NCBI RefSeq assembly: GCF_006539525.1
Contig: NZ_BJNE01000004.1
Coordinates: 124,001 to 188,000, forward strand
Source of the DNA: Glutamicibacter nicotianae
Lineage (GTDB): Bacteria > Actinomycetota > Actinomycetes > Actinomycetales > Micrococcaceae
DNA length: 64,000 bases
Direction of reading: 5' to 3'
Part shown: positions 27,154 through 35,940 of the stretch, piece by piece
How positions within the stretch are numbered: position 1 is the first letter of the stretch
Layout of the letters: every line of letters begins with the position of its first letter
Translations under genes and position numbers: made by a program
Notes under the pieces: generated by a model
The model's input: the letters and a program-made list of their open reading frames with translations, nothing else
Database searches by the model: none
What the model was told of the DNA's origin: nothing

Positions 27154-28776
27154 CTAGGCGGTACGCGAATCGGCCAATTCGCGAAGTACCTTGCCGGGAT
27201 TCGCCGCAAGCAGGGTCCTGGTGTACTCATGCTGGGGATTGGAATAGATTTCATCGACGGTTCCCGACTCGACAATTTGCCCACGGCACATCACGCCAAC
27301 GCGGTGGCTGATCCGTTCCACCACATGCAGATCATGGGAAATGAACAGGTAGGTCAGTTGTTCTTCGCGCTGCAACTGGTCGAGCAACTCAAGTATTTGT
27401 TCCTGGGTGAGTACATCAAGTGCGCTCAATGCTTCATCGAGGACGAGAATTTTGGCACCGCTTGCCAGAGCCCGGGCAATGGCGACGCGTTGGCGTTGTC
27501 CCCCGGAAAGCTCTCCTGGGCGTCTTCCGACCAGCTGTTCTGGCAGATTCACCTGATCCATCAACTGCGCGACTCGCTGGGCACGCCTAGCGGAATCACC
27601 CAGACGGTAGTTGACCATTGGTTCAGCGATGATCGAGCCGATCGACTGTCGCGGGTCCAGGGCAGAGTCGGGGTTCTGATAGACCAGTTGCGCGTCCCTC
27701 CACAGGTCATAGCGCTGCTTGCCGCTGATGTTGGCAACTTCTCTGCCGTTGACCAGCACCGATCCTTCGGTGGCTGGATGCATTCCCATGATGATTTTTG
27801 CTGTTGTGGATTTTCCGGAACCGGATTCGCCTACCAGCGAGAACGTGGTGCCTCGCTGCACTTCGAAACTGACGTCGGAAAGAACCTGGTGCTCGTTGCG
27901 GCCTTTGCCGAAGACCTTGCCGAGTCCCTCCACTGTGATCGCGATGTCGTCTGAGGTTGAAGGTTGCTGCCGGTCCTGATGCGCATAGGCCTGGTCGAGC
28001 AGTGCCTTGGTGTACGGTTCAGTGCTCTGTGCAACCAGCGCCGGAACGCTGCGATCTTCGAGGAGCCTCCCCGAATTCATGACCAGTACCCGGTCTGCGA
28101 TGTCAGTCGCAACAGCCAGATCATGGGTTACGAAGAGTACAGTGGTTCCCTTCTTCCGAGCCAGCGAAACGAAAACTTCCAAAACTGTGCGCTGGACGGT
28201 GACGTCCAAGGCGCTGGTGGGTTCATCCGCAATGAGCAGTTGAGGATTCAACGCGAAGGCGATGGCAATCAATACACGTTGCTTCAGCCCGCCAGAAAGC
28301 TCGTGCGGAAATTGATCCAGCCGGCTTTCCGCCCGGTCGATGCCAACGCTCTGCATCAGTTCGATTGCCTTAGAGCGCCACTGGGCCTTTGGAACTGAGC
28401 GTGACGGATGCAAACGGAATACTTCGATGATCTGGGAGCCAATGGTCTTCACGGGATCCAGCGAGGCGCCCGGATCCTGCGGGACTAAGCCGATTCCGGC
28501 ACCACGAATGGCACGCCAGTCGGACAAAGAAAGATTGGTGACTTCAGTACCGCCGAAACGCACGCTTCCCTGGACCTCCGTCCCCTGTGGCAATAGGCCA
28601 ATCAGGGTCTTGGTCAGCGTTGATTTGCCCGAGCCGGATTCACCGACAATGGCAACGATTTGTCCCGCTGGAATTTCCAAGTTGATGCTGTCAGCAGCTA
28701 CGGTGCCTTGGGCATACTGGACTGTTAAGTCCTCTATGCGGATCACCGCAGAAGAAGCGTTGCTGGTTGCGTTCAT
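27154..28776 (-). CDS. Fused double ATPase of oligopeptide/nickel-type ABC importer
   Basis: 540 residues with two complete ABC domains. First: GESGSGKS at 45-52, signature ELSGGLKQRVLIAIA, Walker B LLIADEPTSALDVTV. Second, from ~290: GESGSGKSTTAKIIMGMH, signature ELSGGQRQRVAIARAL, Walker B ILVLDEALSALDVLT. This DppD-DppF-like fusion powers uptake through the two permeases upstream. Placed between permease and monooxygenase genes (38 bases to the SfnB-like start). Peptide-type by family; the operon context argues for a sulfur-containing substrate. Confidence 0.93.
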   Translation of the reverse strand: MNATSNASSAVIRIEDLTVQYAQGTVAADSINLEIPAGQIVAIVGESGSGKSTLTKTLIGLLPQGTEVQGSVRFGGTEVTNLSLSDWRAIRGAGIGLVPQDPGASLDPVKTIGSQIIEVFRLHPSRSVPKAQWRSKAIELMQSVGIDRAESRLDQFPHELSGGLKQRVLIAIAFALNPQLLIADEPTSALDVTVQRTVLEVFVSLARKKGTTVLFVTHDLAVATDIADRVLVMNSGRLLEDRSVPALVAQSTEPYTKALLDQAYAHQDRQQPSTSDDIAITVEGLGKVFGKGRNEHQVLSDVSFEVQRGTTFSLVGESGSGKSTTAKIIMGMHPATEGSVLVNGREVANISGKQRYDLWRDAQLVYQNPDSALDPRQSIGSIIAEPMVNYRLGDSARRAQRVAQLMDQVNLPEQLVGRRPGELSGGQRQRVAIARALASGAKILVLDEALSALDVLTQEQILELLDQLQREEQLTYLFISHDLHVVERISHRVGVMCRGQIVESGTVDEIYSNPQHEYTRTLLAANPGKVLRELADSRTA

Positions 28777-28804
28777 GGTCTTGTCCGTTCATCGAAGTGT
28801 AGAG

Positions 28805-29692
28805 CTAGAAGCGGAATGCCTTGTTGATGGCACGTCCCAGTACGGCTGTCAGCATGACCGCCGACACGATGACCAATCCCGGCAATGTCGTCAGCCACCA
28901 AGCCACCGAAAGGTACTGGCGGCCTTCGGAAATCAGCAGTCCCCATTCAGGGGTTGGCGGTGGCGACCCGAAGCCGAGGAACCCTAAACCGGAGATCGCA
29001 AGAATTGCAGCACCCAGATCCACAGCTAGCAAGGACAGCACCGGACCGACGATATGCGGGATGATGTGCCGACGCAGCACCGTGAAGTACTTCCCGCCAC
29101 TCATTAACGCTGCCTGCACGAAATCTCGAGAGCGGACCCTCAGCACCTCTGTGCGCACGAGGCGTGCGAATACCGCGATCGAGGCGATGCCTACACCCAG
29201 GCCCAAGGACAGCGGTCCAGGTTCAGTCGCGGTGACCAGAATCAGCGCAATGAGGAAGGCCGGAACTGCCAGGACAATATCGACAAATCGCATTGCCACG
29301 GTATCTGCGAAACGTCCAGCAGTGCCCGCCAGCAGACCGAGGATCGAGCCGACAACGCTTCCAACCAAGCACGCCAGGCCCGCGGTCAGCAGGGTCTGGC
29401 GCGTTCCGTAGACAACTCGGCTGTAGATGTCACGCCCCAGATGGTCGGTTCCGAACAGGTGTTCCGCGGATGGCGCTAGCAGCTTGTCAGCCGGCACACC
29501 AGTAATCGGGTCGTGGCCCGTAAAGAGCGATGGAAGAAAAGCCCACGCCACAAATACGGCCAGCGGAATGAGAACCCACCAAGCGGCAAACCAGCGTGCT
29601 GCTGGATTTCCTATTTTGGTTGCAGTCTTGGTTGAAGCTAGCGGCTGGTCAGCAGTGTCCACCGATCCAACGTGTTCGGTTATGAGACTCAT
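28805..29692 (-). CDS. ABC importer permease, DppC-like
   Basis: 295 residues, N-terminal extension plus six membrane helices of the OppC/DppC family: PLAVFVAWAFLPSLFTGHDP, LFGTDHLGRDIYSRVVYGTR (the family HWLGTD-like entry), and the EAA region EVLRVRSRDFVQAALMSGGK. Ends VMLTAVLGRAINKAFRF. Pairs with the DppB-like permease 14 bases upstream. The ATPase follows after 28 bases. Confidence 0.92.
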   Translation of the reverse strand: MSLITEHVGSVDTADQPLASTKTATKIGNPAARWFAAWWVLIPLAVFVAWAFLPSLFTGHDPITGVPADKLLAPSAEHLFGTDHLGRDIYSRVVYGTRQTLLTAGLACLVGSVVGSILGLLAGTAGRFADTVAMRFVDIVLAVPAFLIALILVTATEPGPLSLGLGVGIASIAVFARLVRTEVLRVRSRDFVQAALMSGGKYFTVLRRHIIPHIVGPVLSLLAVDLGAAILAISGLGFLGFGSPPPTPEWGLLISEGRQYLSVAWWLTTLPGLVIVSAVMLTAVLGRAINKAFRF

Positions 29693-29706
29693 TAGTCCTA
29701 CTTTCC

Positions 29707-30663
29707 TTACGCAACAAGCGAGCGGGTTGCGCCGCTTGTTGACGTGACGATGCGTGGATCGAGCTGCGGGTGGATGAGATCAACGAGCAAGTTGACTGCG
29801 GTGAAAACGACTGCGGTCAGCAGCACCAATCCCTGGACCAGTGGAATGTCCTGCGCCGTCACTGACTGCAAGATCAGCTGGCCTAATCCCGCGCGGGAAA
29901 ACACGGTCTCGGTGATGACGGAACCAGCGAGCAAGGCACCAATGGTGATACCGGCAATGGATAGCGCGGCCGGGGCCGCGTTCTTCAAGGTGTGCCGGTA
30001 GAAGATCCATGCTTCGCTTGCGCCTTTGGCGCGCAAAACTTCAATAAACGGTTGCCTATTCACTTCCTGCACGCTCTTGATCAGGACCTGGGCAATCGGA
30101 GCGCTCAGGTGCACGGCCAGCACGAAGATTGGCACCGCCAACGACATGAACGATCCATCCGGGAACAGCGACATCACGCCGAGCTGCACGGCCAACAGCT
30201 GCAAGAGCAGCAGACCCAACCAGAAAACAGGTATCGAAACCATCAAAGGTGGCAGGTTCAGCAGCGCCTTGCGCAACTTGCCGCCTCTGGCCAGGCTCGC
30301 AGCCGACGCGATAATCAGGGCGAATACCACTGAAAGAACGAATGCACTGCCAGCCAGAATCAAGGTTGATCCAGCGACTTCCCCGATGCGCGTTGCCACT
30401 TCCGAACCATTGGATAACGAATATCCAAGATCCCCGCGAAGCAGCCCGAGCAACTGCGAGAAGTACTGCACGAAGAGCGGCTGGTCGTATCCGTAGTATG
30501 CCTTCATCTGGGCAATGGTGGCCGGATCCGCCGCCGAGTCAGTGCTCAGGAAGATCGTGACCGGGTCATTCGGCAAGGATTGCACGGCAATGAAAACCGC
30601 TGTGTAGGCAAGCCAGATGACCAGAAGCGCCTGTCCCAGTCGTTTTACGATGTAAGTGCCCAT
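29707..30663 (-). CDS. ABC importer permease, DppB-like
   Basis: 318 residues, six membrane helices. The N-terminus MGTYIVKRLGQALLVIWLAY and YGYDQPLFVQYFSQLLGLLR are typical of DppB/OppB; the EAA loop is EVLRAKGASEAWIFYRHTLK, followed by GSVITETVFSRAGLGQLILQ. ATG 30663 has AGGAA nearby and lies 11 bases after the stop of the substrate-binding gene. The longer frame to 30693 would overlap that gene and lacks homology. Confidence 0.92.
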   Translation of the reverse strand: MGTYIVKRLGQALLVIWLAYTAVFIAVQSLPNDPVTIFLSTDSAADPATIAQMKAYYGYDQPLFVQYFSQLLGLLRGDLGYSLSNGSEVATRIGEVAGSTLILAGSAFVLSVVFALIIASAASLARGGKLRKALLNLPPLMVSIPVFWLGLLLLQLLAVQLGVMSLFPDGSFMSLAVPIFVLAVHLSAPIAQVLIKSVQEVNRQPFIEVLRAKGASEAWIFYRHTLKNAAPAALSIAGITIGALLAGSVITETVFSRAGLGQLILQSVTAQDIPLVQGLVLLTAVVFTAVNLLVDLIHPQLDPRIVTSTSGATRSLVA

Positions 30664-30674
30664 GGATTTGGTTC

Positions 30675-32306
30675 CTAGCCTTCGCTCTTCCAAGCACCTT
30701 GGAAGATGGGCGCGGTACCGGAAGTGAACTCGACGTTCGCCGAGCTATTGGCGCCATAGACCTGGACTTCGTCCCAAAGAACCAGCGTCAGGGCCTTATC
30801 CAGCACCAGGGCACGCTGTTCTTCTTCGACCAGCTTCAGGTGTTCCTCATCGGTGGTCGCCGACTGCTCTTTGGTGAAAAGCTTGTTCAGTTCAGGATCA
30901 GCGCGAAGGGTCTGGCTGTTGTTCGCAGGTGCATAGACCGGGCCCAGTCCGCCGTACGCAAACTGGCGAGTTCCGAAGAACTCCACCTTGTCGTCGACAA
31001 GTGCGTTGGTCAGGAAAGTATTGTCCGCCGCGCGGTTGATCAGCTGGACGCCGATCTCGCGCCATTGCTGCTCAATCAGTTCGAACGCTGGCTTGATGAC
31101 TACGGAGTTATTGGAGGTGGAAACCGTGACTTCCAACTTTTTCCCGTCCTTCTCCCGAATGCCATCTGCGCCCGGCTTCCATCCGGCCTCGTCCAATAAC
31201 TGCTTGGCCTTTTCCGGGTTATAAGCCAATTCTGCTGACAGGTCTACAAACCCTGGTGCCTTGTGGTTGAGGATCGATCCCGAAATGACATAGCTATCCG
31301 AGAGAACGGTGTCTTTGATGGCCTGGCGGTCGATTGCAACCTGCAGTGCCTGGCGGACTTTGACGTCTTCCAGCTTTCCCGAGCCAATGCGCACGGCCGC
31401 GTGGTTGGTGGTCAGGTCCACCCCTTCGGCGGCATAAACCTTGCCGCCGCTGGAGGCCAGCACCTGTTCGTCTACCGGCTGCAATCCTCGGACGAGATCC
31501 ACCTGCCCGGACTGGGCGGCGCCGGCACGGCTAGCGACCTCTGGAAGGTACTTGATAACCAGGGTATCCAGGTAGGCATCGCCCTGGTTCGGGGCAGTTT
31601 CTGGCGCCCAGGCGTAGTCATCCCGGCTGCTGAAAACGACTTCTTCATCAGGCTTTTCCGATTCGAAGACGAATGGGCCGGAACCAACTATCTTGGAGAT
31701 CGAAGACTGCGCGGCATTGTCCAGTTCAAGGGTCTTCGGGGACACCAAACCAGCAGTTACGGAGGAAGTCGACCTGAGGAAATTGGCATCTGGTCGCTTG
31801 AGCGTTACCTTGACCTTGTTGCCCCCTACGACTTCTGCCGACTTATAGGCGGCAAAATCAACGTTTGGCGCAATCTGGGCAGACTTGATTCCCTTTCCAA
31901 GGGCGTCCAGGTTCAGCTTCACAGCCTCAGCATCCAGCTTGGAGCCGTCTGAGAAAGTGACACCGTCGCGAATGGTGAAAGTGAACTCCGTCTGGTCCTC
32001 ATTGGCTTCGAACTCGCTGGCGATCCAGCCAACCAGTTTGCCGGCTTCCACGTCATAGTAGGTCAGGCGATCAAGCACTGAGTTCAGAACATTCGCCTTC
32101 TCATAGAAGCGTGCTGCCTGAGTCTGCCAATTGTTGATAGGGGTGACTTCAGCGAAGGTGAAGGTGCCTCCTTCAACCGGCGTCCCTGGATCGGCTACCG
32201 CCTGCGCTGCGCCCGTCTTATTGGCGTTGCCGCCGCACGCGGTGAGCGATAAGCCCAGAACGGCAAGAATCGCAGTGGTCTTCAGTCCAAAATGTGCTGT
32301 ACGCAT
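30675..32306 (-). CDS. ABC importer substrate-binding lipoprotein (SBP family 5)
   Basis: 543 residues. Signal MRTAHFGLKTTAILAVLGLS with lipobox LTAC (Cys24), then the family 5 (DppA/OppA/NikA) fold: FTFAEVTPINNWQTQAARFY, LTYYDVEAGKLVGWIASEFE, FTIRDGVTFSDGSKLDAEAV, ASRAGAAQSGQVDLVRGLQP, AYNPEKAKQLLDEAGW. First gene of the SAM-riboswitch-A operon, so its cargo is expected to be an organosulfur compound, perhaps a thioether or sulfur peptide. ATG 32306 with GAGAGGAC upstream; in-frame ATG 32372 would spoil the signal peptide. Confidence 0.92.
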   Translation of the reverse strand: MRTAHFGLKTTAILAVLGLSLTACGGNANKTGAAQAVADPGTPVEGGTFTFAEVTPINNWQTQAARFYEKANVLNSVLDRLTYYDVEAGKLVGWIASEFEANEDQTEFTFTIRDGVTFSDGSKLDAEAVKLNLDALGKGIKSAQIAPNVDFAAYKSAEVVGGNKVKVTLKRPDANFLRSTSSVTAGLVSPKTLELDNAAQSSISKIVGSGPFVFESEKPDEEVVFSSRDDYAWAPETAPNQGDAYLDTLVIKYLPEVASRAGAAQSGQVDLVRGLQPVDEQVLASSGGKVYAAEGVDLTTNHAAVRIGSGKLEDVKVRQALQVAIDRQAIKDTVLSDSYVISGSILNHKAPGFVDLSAELAYNPEKAKQLLDEAGWKPGADGIREKDGKKLEVTVSTSNNSVVIKPAFELIEQQWREIGVQLINRAADNTFLTNALVDDKVEFFGTRQFAYGGLGPVYAPANNSQTLRADPELNKLFTKEQSATTDEEHLKLVEEEQRALVLDKALTLVLWDEVQVYGANSSANVEFTSGTAPIFQGAWKSEG

Positions 32307-32433
32307 GATTTCAAATGTCCTCTCGGTTGGTGACCCGAGGATTACGCCTAGATTCCCTGTACGTTCTGCCATGATTCGTGGGACTACTCTTGGCGAGTTT
32401 CTCCCGGCAGACTGTCGTGAAAATTAGCAATCT

Positions 32434-32519
32434 CCATCGGTCCCGGCCTTAGCACCGCTCCCGTTTACGGGTGGTTGCTGCGACTTCAACGAGCCAGGTC
32501 TCTCGGTCGCTCTGGATGG
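32434..32519 (-). ncRNA. SAM-I (S-box) riboswitch A, upstream of importer-monooxygenase operon
   Basis: 86 nt. P1 is CCATC/GATGG at the ends. The core reads CGAGAGACCTGGCTCGTTGA then GCAACC, a P3 hairpin (CCCGTAAACGGG) and GGTGCTA, matching the SAM-I consensus. P2 is GCGAC/GTCGC with the kink-turn GA elements. The P2-loop CCTGGC can pair with GCCGGG downstream (one G-U), the SAM-I pseudoknot. It lies 127 bases before the substrate-binding gene start, so SAM should repress the operon. Nearly identical 5' half to riboswitch B. Confidence 0.92.
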
Positions 32520-32739
32520 GGTGTGCGGCTGTACCGGCCGAACAATTCAAGTCTGCAACCCGTGAATTCAGCAGACAAGCGTTACGTAAGACAGGGGTCA
32601 TGAAGTCACACAACGCATTCTGAAATGCCCGATGTTCGTCATATTGGGCGTAATACTCTGTCACAAGTCCAAGGATTAAGCACCTTGACAGGAAATCCTT
32701 GACGCTGCTGGCCTAGGCGGAGACAATGCGTCATCAGGA

Positions 32740-32783
32740 GCGCGAAGCGGCCCGGCTCCTGTCGGTGCCGGGCCGCTTCGCGC
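32740..32783 (-). terminator. Strong hairpin after metQ
   Basis: 17-bp perfect GC-rich stem (32740-32756 with 32767-32783) and ten-base loop, starting 34 bases past the metQ stop on the minus strand. No T tract follows. Likely ends metNIQ transcription before riboswitch A. Nothing else coding is seen in 32520-32816. Confidence 0.7.
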
Positions 32784-32816
32784 ACGCCGAAACGTGCGGC
32801 GCAATGGGGGTTGCCG

Positions 32817-33728
32817 TCAGGAACCGGAGACCGGGGTGAGCACTCCCTGGACCAGCGGATCCTCGGTCGTGGCCAGGTACTCCTGCAGCCGCGGATCGGA
32901 AAATGCTTCCACCAGCTTCTGCTCATCGGCGCTCTTGGCATACTCCGCGCCCATGATCAGGCGGGAGGCAAAGGTCTTGGGCGGCTCGGGGAACAAGATC
33001 CCCTGGTCGCGGTCGACCTTGCCCGCATCGAACTGGGAGACGTAGCCGATCGCCACGCCGACGTCGTCGAGCATGCGCGGCATCGCCAGCAGGTCGGCTT
33101 CCTTCAGCTCGAAGCCCCGGGGGTTATCGATGACATCGGAGATCTTCGCGGTGCGCGGTTCGATGTCCGGGTCCAGGCCGAGCAGGCCCTCGCGTTGCAG
33201 CAGCCACAGCGCCTGGCCCTGGTTGGCCACGTCGTTGGGCAGCAGCAGCGAGGCGCCGCGCGGGATGTCCTCGACCGAGTCGTAATGGTTCGAGTAGAGC
33301 CCGAAACCCCACTGGAAGAGCTCCACCGTGGGTTCCAGCTCGACTCCGGCAGCCTCGGCGGACTGCTCCATGTACCACTGGTGCTCGAAAATGGTGGCAT
33401 CGAATTGGCCGCTGGCCACCGCCTGGTTGGCCTGGATCGGATCCTGCAGCCCGGCCTTCTCGATTTCGATGCCGTAGTCCGGTGCGATCTGGCGCGCCAC
33501 GAAATCCAGGATCTTCTCCTCCCCGGCCATGGCCGGTTCGAAGTGGACCGTGAACTTCGTCTGGCTTCCGGCGGCCGAGGCGGCGGCAGGGGCGGAGCGC
33601 TGCTGGCCCAGCAGCACGCCGAGGATGAGGGCGGCCACGGCCGCGAGGGAGGCGATGGTCCAGGGAAGGGCATTGCGGTTCTTGCGCAGCGTGAAGCCGT
33701 GGTCGTGCCCGGTGTGCGGTGTAGTCAT
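32817..33728 (-). CDS. metQ: MetQ-family methionine-binding protein, membrane-anchored without lipobox
   Basis: 303 residues, NlpA/MetQ fold: TKFTVHFEPAMAGEEKILDF, GLQDPIQANQAVASGQFDAT, IFEHQWYMEQSAEAAGVELE, VANQGQALWLLQREGLLGLD, DEQKLVEAFSDPRLQEYLAT. Binds methionine outside the membrane for MetNI. Oddity: the N-terminus (MTTPHTGHDHGFTLRKNRNA, then a helix ~22-41) has no Cys lipobox, so it is probably tethered by an uncleaved helix. Third gene of metNIQ, 33 bases after metI, under SAM riboswitch B. Confidence 0.9.
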   Translation of the reverse strand: MTTPHTGHDHGFTLRKNRNALPWTIASLAAVAALILGVLLGQQRSAPAAASAAGSQTKFTVHFEPAMAGEEKILDFVARQIAPDYGIEIEKAGLQDPIQANQAVASGQFDATIFEHQWYMEQSAEAAGVELEPTVELFQWGFGLYSNHYDSVEDIPRGASLLLPNDVANQGQALWLLQREGLLGLDPDIEPRTAKISDVIDNPRGFELKEADLLAMPRMLDDVGVAIGYVSQFDAGKVDRDQGILFPEPPKTFASRLIMGAEYAKSADEQKLVEAFSDPRLQEYLATTEDPLVQGVLTPVSGS

Positions 33729-33761
33729 GGTCTCGCTCGTTCGTTCGTTCGTCGATGGTGT

Positions 33762-34457
33762 TCAGGGACGCGCCAGGGCGCGGGCGATGCGGTCGCCGAG
33801 GAATTGGACAATTTGCACGGTCAGGATCAGCACCACGATGGTCGCCAGCATGACATTCATGTCGAAGCGCTGGTAGCCGTAGGTCACGGCGAGATAGCCG
33901 ATGCCCCCGGCCCCGATGGTCCCGGCGATGGCCGAGTACTCGATCATCGAGATGGTGTTCAGCGTGATGGCCGAGGCCAGGGCCGGCAGCGCCTCGCGGA
34001 TCTGGGTGGTGCCGATGATCTGCGCGGCCGAACCGCCGGTCACCAGCCCTACGGCCAGGTTGTGCCTCGGCAGGTCGTTCAGCGCGTTCTGCACCAGCCG
34101 GGCGAAGAACGGGATGCCGGCAATGGTCATGGGCACGGCGGCCGCGGCAATGCCGATGGTGGTGCCGGTGACCCATTTGGTGAAGGGGATGATCGCTGCC
34201 ATCAGCACCAGGAACGGCAGGGAGCGTCCCATGTTGGCGATCCAGCTGAGCACCGCATGCAGGCGCGCCCGCGGGAAGAGCCCCTGCCGATCGGTGTTGT
34301 ACAGCGCGATGCCCATCAGTCCTCCGAGGCTGATGACCAGGGCCATGACGATTCCGACCATGGCCCAGGTCTGGCCGTAGGCCGGCAGCATCAACTCGGG
34401 CAATTGCTGCCACGGAGTGTCGGTGCCCACCGCTGCGCTTTCAAAGGGGATTCTCAT
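33762..34457 (-). CDS. metI: Methionine ABC transporter permease MetI
   Basis: 231 residues, five to six membrane helices: QTWAMVGIVMALVISLGGLM, the conserved NMGRSLPFLVLMAAIIPFTK, TTIGIAAAAVPMTIAGIPFF, and the EAA-type coupling loop ALPALASAITLNTISMIEYS. Ends GDRIARALARP. Its ATG overlaps the metN stop (ATGA), so translation is coupled. Moves methionine with MetN and MetQ. Confidence 0.95.
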   Translation of the reverse strand: MRIPFESAAVGTDTPWQQLPELMLPAYGQTWAMVGIVMALVISLGGLMGIALYNTDRQGLFPRARLHAVLSWIANMGRSLPFLVLMAAIIPFTKWVTGTTIGIAAAAVPMTIAGIPFFARLVQNALNDLPRHNLAVGLVTGGSAAQIIGTTQIREALPALASAITLNTISMIEYSAIAGTIGAGGIGYLAVTYGYQRFDMNVMLATIVVLILTVQIVQFLGDRIARALARP

Positions 34458-35473
34458 GCGTTGGCCTCCACCAGTTCGCGATTGTTGCGGGCCAGGCTGC
34501 CCGGGTCGGCGTGCAGGCCCCACCCGTCCAGCAACCGGACCAGGTCCTGAGGGCTCGTGCCCCGAACGCCCAAGCGCACGCGGCCCAAGGTCCCCTCGTG
34601 GTGCGCCTCGACGGCCCCGCCAAGCAGGGCCACCGCGATCCCGTGCTCGATGCCCAGCCGGGAGATCCAGCCGGGATCGACCCGGTCTTTGCGGTAGGCC
34701 ACCGTCACGGCATAGTCGAAGCCTGCCGGCAGGTCCTCGGCCCGCAGCGGCAGCAGCTTCTCCCCGGTCGCCGAGCCTGGGGAGGCCACCAGCTCATGCA
34801 GGGCTCCGTGCTCGGCAATGCGCCCGCCGGCCAGCTGGGCGACCTCGTCGGCCACATGCCGCACCACATCCATCTCATGGGTGATCAGGATGATGGACAG
34901 GCCCAGGTCGCTGCGCAGCGAATCCAGCAGCCCCAGCACCTGGTGCGTGGATTCGGGATCCAGGCCCGAGGTGGCTTCGTCGGAGAGCAGCAGCCGTGGC
35001 CGCAGGGCCAGGGCCCGGGCGATGCCGACGCGCTGCCGCTGGCCGCCGGAGAGCTGCCCGGGATAGGCGTTCGCCTTCTCCAGCAGCCCGACCCGGTCCA
35101 GCAGCTGGGCCACCCGCTGCTGCATTTCGTGGTGGACCACCCCGAGGTTCCGCAGCGGAAGGGCCACGTTCTCGGCGACGCTCAGCCGGCTCAGCAGGGC
35201 CGAGTTCTGGAAGATCGTGCCGATGGCGCGGCGTTCAGCGCGCAAGGCCCTGCCAGAGAGCGCGCCGAGATCCTTGCCGTCGACGAGGATCTGTCCGCTG
35301 CTGGGCTTCTCCAGCAGCGAGATGCAATGGGACAGGGTCGATTTGCCTGCCCCGGAAGGGCCGACCACTGCGGTGATCGAGCCTTCCGGCACCGACAGGT
35401 CGATCCCCTTGAGCACCTCGATGCGCCCCTGCGCGGTGTCATAGTGCTTGTGCAGATCCTTGATCTCGATCAT
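34454..35473 (-). CDS. metN: Methionine ABC transporter ATPase MetN with NIL domain
   Basis: 339 residues. ABC domain 1-245: EVLKGIDLSVPEGSITAVVG, Walker A GPSGAGKST, signature QLSGGQRQRVGIARAL, Walker B LLLSDEATSGLDPEST. The C-terminal NIL domain (~265-335: DYAVTVAYRKDRVDPGWISR and VRLGVRGTSPQDLVRLLDGW) is the methionine-sensing module that shuts transport when cytosolic methionine is high. ATG 35473 has AAGGAG upstream. Begins 95 bases after SAM riboswitch B. Confidence 0.96.
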   Translation of the reverse strand: MIEIKDLHKHYDTAQGRIEVLKGIDLSVPEGSITAVVGPSGAGKSTLSHCISLLEKPSSGQILVDGKDLGALSGRALRAERRAIGTIFQNSALLSRLSVAENVALPLRNLGVVHHEMQQRVAQLLDRVGLLEKANAYPGQLSGGQRQRVGIARALALRPRLLLSDEATSGLDPESTHQVLGLLDSLRSDLGLSIILITHEMDVVRHVADEVAQLAGGRIAEHGALHELVASPGSATGEKLLPLRAEDLPAGFDYAVTVAYRKDRVDPGWISRLGIEHGIAVALLGGAVEAHHEGTLGRVRLGVRGTSPQDLVRLLDGWGLHADPGSLARNNRELVEANA

Positions 35474-35568
35474 GCTGCGTGCTCCTTGGATGTTGCACCG
35501 GGAAGGACTGCCCAGGGCCGAGGCTGTGCCGGCTCGTAGCCAGGCGTGGCCCGGTGGCAGCCACTGCT

Positions 35569-35654
35569 CCATCGGTCCTGGCGGTAGCACCGTCCCGCGG
35601 TTCGGGTGGTTGCTGCGACGTCAACGAGCCAGGTCTCTCGGTCGCTCTGGATGG
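35569..35654 (-). ncRNA. SAM-I (S-box) riboswitch B, upstream of metNIQ
   Basis: 86 nt with CCATC/GATGG as P1, CGAGAGACCTGGCTCGTTGA, GCAACC, a P3 hairpin and GGTGCTACCGCCAGGACC. The P2-loop CCTGGC pairs perfectly with GCCAGG. The intervening 95 bases to metN contain no clear intrinsic terminator, which favours control of translation or Rho access. The promoter must lie in 35655-35940, otherwise empty of genes. Confidence 0.93.
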
Positions 35655-35940
35655 GTTGCCCGGCCTTGGCGGCCAGGTGTTCCCAGTCTGCGTTCCATGC
35701 CCGGACCGAGCCAAGAGTTGCGCAACACTGCGACATCACGTCATCCCCGGTGCAAGGATGCGGGCCGTCGGCGTCATCTTCGGCGTCATGATTCGCCGCA
35801 TTGCCCCGCGTGTGACCTTCCGGGACGCAGGTGCCCTCGCGGATTTGACCTCGGCCTTGGGTCCTGTCCCCGGCTGGGCATCGGGAATACGCGCAGCTGG
35901 CCTACGGTTGGAATCACCGAATGCCTTGGAAAGGAATGCC

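Noticed and set aside
32811-34550. 579-residue open frame antisense to metQ and metI
   Set aside because: Low-complexity Gly/Arg/Gln-rich shadow; the minus-strand MetQ and MetI have clear family motifs.
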